From contig NZ_QBUG01000010.1 of assembly GCF_003058225.1 (NCBI RefSeq), positions 186,001-250,000 on the forward strand: a stretch of 64,000 bases of DNA. Reading direction: 5' to 3'. Each line of letters begins with the position of its first letter. Position 1 is the stretch's first letter. Of the stretch, positions 58,525 to 64,000 are shown in pieces. Below the pieces are notes generated by a model. It was not told where the DNA came from and did not search any database. It was given only the letters and a program-made list of their open reading frames with translations. A program made the position numbers and the translations under genes. This DNA comes from Promicromonospora sp. AC04. Lineage in GTDB: Bacteria > Actinomycetota > Actinomycetes > Actinomycetales > Cellulomonadaceae.

Positions 58525-60066
58525 GTGATTCGCCCCGCCCGCCGTCGTCAGCCTGCGGCCGTCGTCGCCACGCTGCTCGCCACCGTTCTTCTCCTCGCCG
58601 CCTGCGGTGCACCCCCCAAGGTGCAGACGGCGCTGGAAGACGTGGGCAAATCGGATGGCTCGGCGACGGAGGGCGCCCCGGAGGGTTACGAGGACTACTA
58701 CGGCCAGTCGCTGGAGTGGACCGACTGCGGCGAGGGCTTCCAGTGCGCCACGGCGTCCGCCCCGCTCTCCTGGCACGACCCGGGGGAGGGGAGCATCGAG
58801 ATCGCGCTCAAGCGGATCCCCGCTTCCGGGCAGAAGATCGGGTCGTTGCTGGTCAACCCGGGCGGGCCGGGCGGCTCGGGAGTGGACTTCGTGGGCGACC
58901 CGGCGCGGTTCGGGCAGGCGCTGCGCACATCGTTCGACATAGTGGGCTTCGACCCCCGCGGGGTGGGGCAGTCGACGCCGGTGAAGTGCTATGACGATGC
59001 GGGCAAGGACGAGTTCCTCAGCACCGACTACCCCTACACGCCCGACGGCCTGGCGGCCCGGCAGGACTCGGTGCGGGACTGGGCAGAGGCCTGCGCCGAG
59101 AACACCGGGCCGCTGCTGGAGAACGTCGACACGCAGTCCGCCGCGCGCGACATGGACATGCTCCGGGGTGCGCTCGGCGACGACAAGCTCAACTACCTCG
59201 GGTTCTCCTACGGCACCCAACTCGGCGCCACCTACGCCGGCCTGTTCCCCGACCGGGCCGGGCGCCTGGTGCTCGACGGTGCGCTCGACACCACGCTCGG
59301 CTCCGACGAGGTGGCGCTGCAGCAGGCCGAGGGCTTCGAGAGCGCGCTGCGCGCCTACGTGACGGACTGCCAGGCGGGCAGCGACTGCCCGCTGGAGGGC
59401 GACGTCACGGCCGGTCTGCAGCAGATCCAGGCTTTGGTCGAGGACGCCGAACCCAACCCGATCCCGACGTCGTCGGGGCGCACGGTGACCAAGAAGCTCG
59501 CGTTCTACGGCGTGGCCGTGACGATGTACGACGAGGCCTCCTGGCCGTTCCTCACGCAGGCCCTGCAGGAGGTCCTCTGGGAGGGCACCGGGGACGACCT
59601 GCTCTACCTGGCGGACGTCTACAACGAGCGCAACGACGACGGCACCTTCAAGTCCAACAGCGAGGAGGCGTTCCGCGCGATCAACTGCGCCGACTCCCGC
59701 GCGGAGGACGACATGGCGAAGATGCGGGAGCTCGCCGCCGACATCCAGGAGGCGGCCCCCACGCTCGGCGAGTCGTTCGGGTACTCCGGCATCGAGTGCA
59801 CCGACTGGCCGTACCCGCCGGCGAAGCAGGAGTTCGACGCCGCCGCGAAGGGTGCGCCGCCGATCGTCGTCATCGGCACCACCAACGACCCCGCCACCCC
59901 GTACCGCTGGGCCGAGTCGCTCGCGAAGACGCTCTCGTCGGGCGTCCTGGTCACGTACGAGGGCGAGGGGCACACCGCGTACGGCCGGTCCAACAACTGC
60001 ATCGGCGGGGCCGTGGAGGACTACCTGGTGGAGGGCGTGATCCCTGAGGACGGCCTCACCTGCTGA
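58525..60066 (+). CDS. Lipoprotein alpha/beta hydrolase, tripeptidyl aminopeptidase-like (TAP family)
   Basis: The 513-residue exported protein has a lipobox LLLAAC with Cys27. Its hydrolase fold has LLVNPGGPGGSG (oxyanion region, about 108), FDPRGVGQS (about 143), nucleophile Ser in LGFSYGTQLG (about 230), acid in GTTNDPATPY (about 455) and His in YEGEGHTAYG (about 480). A TAP-like C-terminal domain is present. Such enzymes release tripeptides or hydrolyse esters outside the cell. The start is GTG at 58525, one of several GTG starts in the region. Confidence 0.92.
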   Translation: MIRPARRRQPAAVVATLLATVLLLAACGAPPKVQTALEDVGKSDGSATEGAPEGYEDYYGQSLEWTDCGEGFQCATASAPLSWHDPGEGSIEIALKRIPASGQKIGSLLVNPGGPGGSGVDFVGDPARFGQALRTSFDIVGFDPRGVGQSTPVKCYDDAGKDEFLSTDYPYTPDGLAARQDSVRDWAEACAENTGPLLENVDTQSAARDMDMLRGALGDDKLNYLGFSYGTQLGATYAGLFPDRAGRLVLDGALDTTLGSDEVALQQAEGFESALRAYVTDCQAGSDCPLEGDVTAGLQQIQALVEDAEPNPIPTSSGRTVTKKLAFYGVAVTMYDEASWPFLTQALQEVLWEGTGDDLLYLADVYNERNDDGTFKSNSEEAFRAINCADSRAEDDMAKMRELAADIQEAAPTLGESFGYSGIECTDWPYPPAKQEFDAAAKGAPPIVVIGTTNDPATPYRWAESLAKTLSSGVLVTYEGEGHTAYGRSNNCIGGAVEDYLVEGVIPEDGLTC

Positions 60067-60115
60067 CCTGTCGTCGGCCCGGTGCGGCGGGTTGAAGACG
60101 TCACACCGTTTCGCT

Positions 60116-60145
60116 TTGAAACCTGGGCCATCCATTGGGTACAGT
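60116..60145 (+). promoter_or_regulatory. Promoter of the tRNA-Thr gene
   Basis: TTGAAA (60116-60121), an 18-nt spacer and TACAGT (60140-60145), about 43 nt before the mature tRNA. It is a good match to the housekeeping sigma consensus and one of the clearest promoters in the window. Confidence 0.75.
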
Positions 60146-60188
60146 GATGCCCGCTCACCCATCCGGTTCACCGGACAGCGGTGCGCGC

Positions 60189-60264
60189 GCCGCCTTAGCT
60201 CAGTCGGTAGAGCGTCTCACTCGTAATGAGAAGGTCGTGAGTTCGATTCTCACAGGCGGCTCCA
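60189..60264 (+). tRNA. tRNA-Thr (anticodon CGT)
   Basis: The full cloverleaf is visible: acceptor GCCGCCT/AGGCGGC, D stem GCTC/GAGC, anticodon stem TCTCA/TGAGA with loop CTCGTAA giving anticodon CGT (reads ACG, Thr), T stem GTGAG/CTCAC with TTCGATT loop, and an encoded CCA end at 60262-60264. Confidence 0.95.
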
Positions 60265-60272
60265 TGGAAAGA

Positions 60273-60320
60273 CCCCGCTTGACCAGGCCAAAAGGCCAAG
60301 GCCAGGCGGGGTTTCTTGTT
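60273..60320 (+). terminator. Terminator after the tRNA
   Basis: CCCCGCTTGACC and GGCCAGGCGGGG with an inner GGCC/GGCC pairing, followed by TTTCTTGTT. It begins 9 nt after the tRNA CCA end. Confidence 0.75.
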
Positions 60321-60353
60321 GCCTGGGAGGCCTCCTACCCCGAGCCGGTCGGA

Positions 60354-60740
60354 TCAGCCGACGAAGGCCTCCGGCCCGAAGCGGCCCCACGCCACGAAGG
60401 CGGCCAGGGCGAGGTATGTCAGGTCGGCCAGCATGAGGCCGTACTCGTGACGCCCGATGCGCGTGATCGCGGCGCCCACCATGATCATCACCAGGCCGAG
60501 GGCAGCCAGCGGCACCAGCTCCTGCGCGATGCCGAGCACGGCAGGCAGCACCAGGCCCAGGCCGCCCAGTACCTCCAAGGCCCCGATGGCCTTGACGCTG
60601 CTGGGCCGGAAGTCCTCGACCCATTCCGCGGCAGGCCCCGTCGCAGCGATCCTCTCCCTGCTCATGATCACTTTGAGCCCGCCACCAGCTACGTAGGCGA
60701 CGGAAAGGAGCCCGGCGACTGTCCACAGGGCGATGTTCAT
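60354..60740 (-). CDS. DoxX family membrane protein
   Basis: A 128-residue protein with four transmembrane helices. The DoxX pattern is seen in LLSVAYVAGGGLKVI, FRPSSVKAIGALEVLGGLGLVLP and VPLAALGLVMIMVGAAITR. The start at 60740 has GGAGAACC upstream on the minus strand. DoxX proteins act in respiration or thiol stress in some actinobacteria; the role here is unknown. Confidence 0.87.
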   Translation of the reverse strand: MNIALWTVAGLLSVAYVAGGGLKVIMSRERIAATGPAAEWVEDFRPSSVKAIGALEVLGGLGLVLPAVLGIAQELVPLAALGLVMIMVGAAITRIGRHEYGLMLADLTYLALAAFVAWGRFGPEAFVG

Positions 60741-60849
60741 ACGGTTCTCCTCGGGTGCGTCGACCTTTCACCCCTCCGACGGCGCAGCCGCCCTCGGCGT
60801 GACGGCCCCACGCCGGCGGACCGGTCAGAGGTCCGCTTCGAGCAAGGCA

Positions 60850-61287
60850 TCAGGACTGGTTCCGGGCCGATCTACGTGCGTAACCGCTTGGTCGAAGCGG
60901 ACCGGCGATCCGGTGCAGCGCCCACCCCGCCGCGACCCCCAGCGCGTAGAACGGCAGGTCCGGCGCGTTGAACGTGGTGCCGAGCACCAGCCGGGCGAAC
61001 GCGCTGTGCGCGCCCAGCTCAGCGGGAACACCCGTGAGCTGGAAGAGCTCGACGGCCGCGCTCACCCCGAACGCCACCACCGCGGCCACCCACCCGCGCG
61101 TGCGCGGCGCCACCACCAGCACGAGCCAGAAGATCAGCAGCGCGTAGAGCGCGTCGCCCGCGTACTTCGCCAGGTCGCCCCCGAGCACGGACCGCACGGA
61201 GAGTCCCGCGGCCACGGTCACCACGGCCGCGACGGCAGGCGCCGTCCGACGTCGGAGCCCGGCCAGGGCGGTCCCGTCACCGCTCAC
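60850..61287 (-). CDS. DUF2809 family membrane protein
   Basis: A 145-residue protein with about four transmembrane helices. The DUF2809 pattern is present: AKYAGDALYALLIFWLVLV, FGVSAAVELFQLTGVP, LVLGTTFNAPDLPFYALGV. The GTG at 61287 is favoured by GAGGGG upstream; a GTG two codons earlier is possible. Distantly VanZ-like. Its function is unknown. Confidence 0.82.
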   Translation of the reverse strand: MSGDGTALAGLRRRTAPAVAAVVTVAAGLSVRSVLGGDLAKYAGDALYALLIFWLVLVVAPRTRGWVAAVVAFGVSAAVELFQLTGVPAELGAHSAFARLVLGTTFNAPDLPFYALGVAAGWALHRIAGPLRPSGYARRSARNQS

Positions 61288-61397
61288 GCGCACCCCTCAC
61301 GCGCACCGCTCAGGTGGGCGGTCCGCAGCGGTGCGCGCAGCGCTCGCGGCGTCTCGGATCGGCGTGGACCGCATGCGCCGAAGGTACCCTCTGTGCC

Positions 61398-62087
61398 ATG
61401 GCATGGACCCGCCCCGGACGGCGCAAGCCCGTCACGTACCTGCTCGGCGAGCCGACCGAGGACTACCCCGCGACGGCCCCCGAGGTGGACCGCGGCCGAG
61501 TGCTGCGCATCACCGAGATCGGTGAGCCGGTGCTGCACAACCCGGCCCGGACCGTCGAGGAGTTCTCCACCCCGGAGCTCGCCCGGCTGATCGACGACCT
61601 GTTCGCCACCATGGAGTCGGCGCAGGGCGTCGGCCTCGCGGCCCCCCAGGTGGGCGTGGACCTGCGGGTGTTCGTGTACGACCTCACGGACTCGTCCGGC
61701 GACCGGCACGTGGGGCACGTGGTGAACCCGGTGCTGGAGATGGACCTCGACGCCGAGCCCGAGACCGAGGAGGAGGGCTGCCTCTCCGTCGTCGGCGCGT
61801 ACGAGCCGCTGGAACGCCCCGGCGCCGCCACGGTGCGCGGCGTGGACCAGCACGGCGGGCCGGTGCAGCTGTCGGGCACGGGGTACCTGGCGCGCTGCTT
61901 CATCCACGAGTCGCAGCACCTCGACGGCATCCTGTACTGGGACCACCTGAGCGCCGACCTGCAGGCGGACGCGCTGGAGCAGCGGGACGAGGAGCGGGCG
62001 GAGATCATCGCGGAGCGCCGCGAGATCGCCATCGAGCTGGACAAGACCCCGCCGACCTACCCGGAAAAACCCGCCGGCGGCCGCTGA
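61398..62087 (+). CDS. def: Peptide deformylase
   Basis: The enzyme removes the formyl group from new proteins. The 229-residue protein has the three metal/active-site motifs GVGLAAPQVG (about 78), EEGCLSV (about 130) and CFIHESQHLDG (about 172, HExxH). N- and C-terminal extensions (EIIAERREIAIELDK) make it longer than the E. coli enzyme, as in other actinobacterial type I enzymes. The ATG at 61398 is the first reasonable start; no strong ribosome site is seen. Confidence 0.95.
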   Translation: MAWTRPGRRKPVTYLLGEPTEDYPATAPEVDRGRVLRITEIGEPVLHNPARTVEEFSTPELARLIDDLFATMESAQGVGLAAPQVGVDLRVFVYDLTDSSGDRHVGHVVNPVLEMDLDAEPETEEEGCLSVVGAYEPLERPGAATVRGVDQHGGPVQLSGTGYLARCFIHESQHLDGILYWDHLSADLQADALEQRDEERAEIIAERREIAIELDKTPPTYPEKPAGGR

Positions 62088-62095
62088 CCCCCCGT

Positions 62096-62147
62096 GGGCG
62101 TGATCGTTGCGCCCAGAACGGTCGGGCAGTCGCAAACGATCACGCCC
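62096..62147. terminator. Bidirectional hairpin between def and the alpha/beta hydrolase
   Basis: GGGCGTGATCGTT (62096-62108) pairs perfectly with AACGATCACGCCC (62135-62147), with GCG/CGC extending inward past a bulge. The right arm covers the last codons of the convergent hydrolase. Confidence 0.7.
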
Positions 62148-62724
62148 GCAACGAGGCGATCCAGGTCGCCACGGCCTGTGCCACTGCCTGCTCCCGTGCC
62201 GTGCCGCGCATGTCGTGCGCGCCGGACAGCGTGACGGTGGTGACCGGCCCCGGGATCGCCGCGACGTGCTCGGCGAGCTCCTCGGGTGTACCGAACGGGT
62301 CCTTGTCGCCGGACACGAACAGCGTGGGCACCCCGATCTGCCCGAAGTGCTCCACGCGGAGCTTCTCCGGCCGCCCCGGCGGGTGCAGCGGGTAGCTGAG
62401 CAGCACCAGACCGGCGGCGGGCAGGCCTTCGGCCACCGCCATGGAGCACATCCGCCCGCCGTACGATCGCCCGCCCAGGAGCAGCCGGTCCGTCCCGACG
62501 CCGAGCTCGTTCGCCCAGGCGGCGGCCTCGGCCCGCAGGTGCGCGACGGCGACCGGCGCCCGGTCCGGCATCCGGCGTCCCTCCAGGCGGTACGGGAAGT
62601 CGACGCGGCGAACGGGGACCGGCGGGTCGGCGTCGGCCAGCGTGTGCTCGACCGTGACGAGCGTCGAGCTGTCGCGGCTCGCGCCCGCGCCGGGTGTCAG
62701 GAGGAGGCCAGCGGGTGTGGTCAC
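62140..62724 (-). CDS. Alpha/beta hydrolase (KANL3/Tex30-like)
   Basis: The 194-residue cytoplasmic protein has a nucleophile elbow LGGRSYGGRM (about 85), LVLLSYPLHPPGRPE (about 110), acid in FVSGDKDPFGTPEE (about 137) and His in LSGAHDMRG (about 165). This is the compact Tex30/KANL3 (dienelactone-hydrolase-like) type. The start is GTG at 62724. Substrate unknown. Confidence 0.85.
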   Translation of the reverse strand: MTTPAGLLLTPGAGASRDSSTLVTVEHTLADADPPVPVRRVDFPYRLEGRRMPDRAPVAVAHLRAEAAAWANELGVGTDRLLLGGRSYGGRMCSMAVAEGLPAAGLVLLSYPLHPPGRPEKLRVEHFGQIGVPTLFVSGDKDPFGTPEELAEHVAAIPGPVTTVTLSGAHDMRGTAREQAVAQAVATWIASLRA

Positions 62725-62774
62725 CAGCCCAGTCTGCCCCGGAGGCCCCGGCTCGGCAGGGAGCGCAGGACGGC

Positions 62775-63581
62775 TCAGGTCAGCCGGCGCCAGAGAACCA
62801 GCGCGCCGCCCGCGGTGAGGAGCGCGCCGCCGCCGAGCACGGCGACCCAGCCCTCCGGCGAGATGATCTCGTCCTCCTCGACGGCCACGCCCTGCGCCTT
62901 TGCCACCGACTGCTCCTGGAGACCCTGCACCAGGGCGGCCTCGGGCGACGTGTGCGACGGCGAAGGGGTCGGCGTGCTCGAGGCCGTCGGAGACGGCGTC
63001 GGGCTGGGTGTCGAGGTCGGGGTGGGCGTCGGCACGGGCGTGGGCGTCGGCGCGACGACCTCGGGCTCGGCGAGCGTCGGCGTCGCGGTCGGCGTGGGAG
63101 TGGCTTTGTCGTTCTTCTTGGGGGTGGGTGTCGGCGTGGAGGTCGCGGCCGGCTCGACGACGTAGCACGCGGTGCTGTCTTCCGTCTCGTGCCAGTCGTC
63201 CGCGTCCTCGACCTCCACCGACACCACGCAGTAGCCGTCCGAGTAGGCCTGGCGGGCCTCCCGGAACGCGGCCCAGCCGCTGTTCTGCTCGCCGCGGGTG
63301 AGATCTCGCCAGAACGTCCGCTCGTCGTCGGACCCTGCGGGCCGGACCGTGTAGGCGACCTCGTCGCTCTCGGGGCCGCTCTCGAACGCGACGCCGTCGG
63401 CGCTCACCCGGATGTCGTCGTCGCCCCAGGTCTCGACGGCGGCAGCGCGCTGCCCGACGGCGGCCGTGCCCACCAGGGCGAGCACCGTCAGCAGGAGCAG
63501 GGTCAGCAGGAGCCGGCGATGTGTCGTGGCGCGACGCGCCGCCGGCCGCAGCACTGCGACGGAGGCGGTGGCACGGATCAC
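62775..63581 (-). CDS. Putative wall-exposed protein with Thr/Pro stalk and C-terminal membrane helix
   Basis: The 268-residue protein has an N-terminal signal or anchor (LLLTLLLLTVLALVGTAAVG, about 24-43), a folded domain (about 45-140) with two cysteines (SDGYCVVSVEVED, DSTACYVVEP), a long Thr/Pro/Ser stalk (about 145-205), and a C-terminal transmembrane helix (WVAVLGGGALLTAGGALVL) ending in RRLT. There is no LPxTG motif. The GTG at 63581 fits the signal; further upstream codons do not. No family is recognised. Confidence 0.75.
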   Translation of the reverse strand: MIRATASVAVLRPAARRATTHRRLLLTLLLLTVLALVGTAAVGQRAAAVETWGDDDIRVSADGVAFESGPESDEVAYTVRPAGSDDERTFWRDLTRGEQNSGWAAFREARQAYSDGYCVVSVEVEDADDWHETEDSTACYVVEPAATSTPTPTPKKNDKATPTPTATPTLAEPEVVAPTPTPVPTPTPTSTPSPTPSPTASSTPTPSPSHTSPEAALVQGLQEQSVAKAQGVAVEEDEIISPEGWVAVLGGGALLTAGGALVLWRRLT

Positions 63582-63615
63582 AGCGGAGATCCTACCGCCG
63601 CGGCCGCGGGCCCGG

Positions 63616-64000
63616 TCAGAACCGGGGCCCCTCTTCGCCGTGGAGGAGATTGCGGATGGGGCGGGTGATGACGTCGACCCGGTCCACCAGGTCGGCGGGC
63701 CCGGTGACGACCACCGCACGGTCGGCGGCCGGGGAGTAGACGGCGGTCACGTTGCGCACGGTGACCCGCATGCAGCGCTTGGCCGTGCCGTCGACGTAGA
63801 ACTGGCGGGTCTCGCACGGGACGTCGTCGACCTCGGCGACTATCGCGCGCATCGCGCTGCGGTAGTCCTGGTACGACTCGGCGAGGTCGGTCACGTCGGC
63901 CACCCCGGGCGGGGCGGCCGGATCGACGTCGGCGTGCAGCGGGGCGACGAGTGCACCGCTGCAGGCGGCGCGGACGATGTCCTCGATCTGCGCCGGTGTG
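63616..64000 (-). CDS. Hypothetical protein, 5' end beyond the window
   Basis: At least 127 codons are open to the right edge. The C-terminal part reads AIVAEVDDVPCETRQFYVDG, RCMRVTVRNVTAVYSP and ADLVDRVDVITRPIRNLLHG. An in-frame GTG at 63903 could be a start. However, the frame continues upstream with plausible coding (TPAQIEDIVRAACSGALVAP), so the gene is probably cut by the edge. Not recognised. Confidence 0.6.
   Translation of the reverse strand, partial: TPAQIEDIVRAACSGALVAPLHADVDPAAPPGVADVTDLAESYQDYRSAMRAIVAEVDDVPCETRQFYVDGTAKRCMRVTVRNVTAVYSPAADRAVVVTGPADLVDRVDVITRPIRNLLHGEEGPRF

Noticed and set aside
62960-63150. Tandem repeat in the Thr/Pro stalk gene
   Set aside because: Thr/Pro codon repetition in a cell-wall stalk explains it; no exact unit repeats.

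Overview
The window is about 64 kb of very GC-rich DNA with short intergenic gaps, many GTG starts and 4-nt ATGA/GTGA overlaps, all typical of an actinobacterium. TopA without zinc fingers but with a Lys/Ala tail, a K+-insensitive proton pyrophosphatase, SigE-like ECF sigma factors, streptogrisin-type proteases and HemD fused to a winged helix all fit. A member of the Micrococcales, perhaps Promicromonosporaceae or a relative, is my inference. No insertion sequence, prophage, rRNA operon or CRISPR array was seen. No gap between genes exceeds 300 bases; the largest (5458-5679, 19673-19936, 31276-31550, 46080-46309) are described below.

1-12.1 kb: nitrate assimilation. A nitrate transporter (narK), molybdopterin nitrate reductase (nasA) and FAD/[2Fe-2S] electron-transfer subunit (nasB-like) are followed by a small kinase and a methyltransferase, then nirB-nirD-cobA-hemD, which encode nitrite reductase and supply its siroheme. 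Three of these genes (nasA, nirD, cobA) carry the same 44-bp palindromic element in the same reading frame. Four intergenic palindromes elsewhere in the window share its geometry. Two further repeat-like inserts lie in nasA and nasB.

12.1-29.9 kb: after a small CxxC protein, a GyrI-like protein and a lipoprotein comes an array of seven SigE-family ECF sigma modules. Four are single polypeptides in which sigma2-sigma4 is joined to a transmembrane helix and a long extracytoplasmic region. Three are split into a sigma gene and a membrane-protein gene that overlap by ATGA. The extracytoplasmic parts share modules (a Cys-Gly domain, a DGYQPxW motif, and a C-terminal 'LPE...DSDEAW...YYS' domain). 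A decayed eighth copy lies at about 19.7 kb. A DUF2236/MpaB-like gene with repeat-rich inserts sits inside the array.

29.9-50.2 kb: M18 aminopeptidase, zinc-ribbon/XRE/TPR-like regulator, HAD phosphatase, hppA, DinB-like protein, M14 carboxypeptidase, M20 peptidase, two membrane proteins, a methyltransferase, a LysR regulator, two tandem streptogrisin-like secreted proteases and a PAP2 phosphatase.

50.4-64 kb: housekeeping genes (topA, tmk, holB, def, a tRNA-Thr) with an FMN split-barrel protein, a HypX homologue, lipoproteins, alpha/beta hydrolases, DoxX and DUF2809 membrane proteins, and a gene cut by the right edge. Many convergent or tandem gene ends carry long perfect hairpins.
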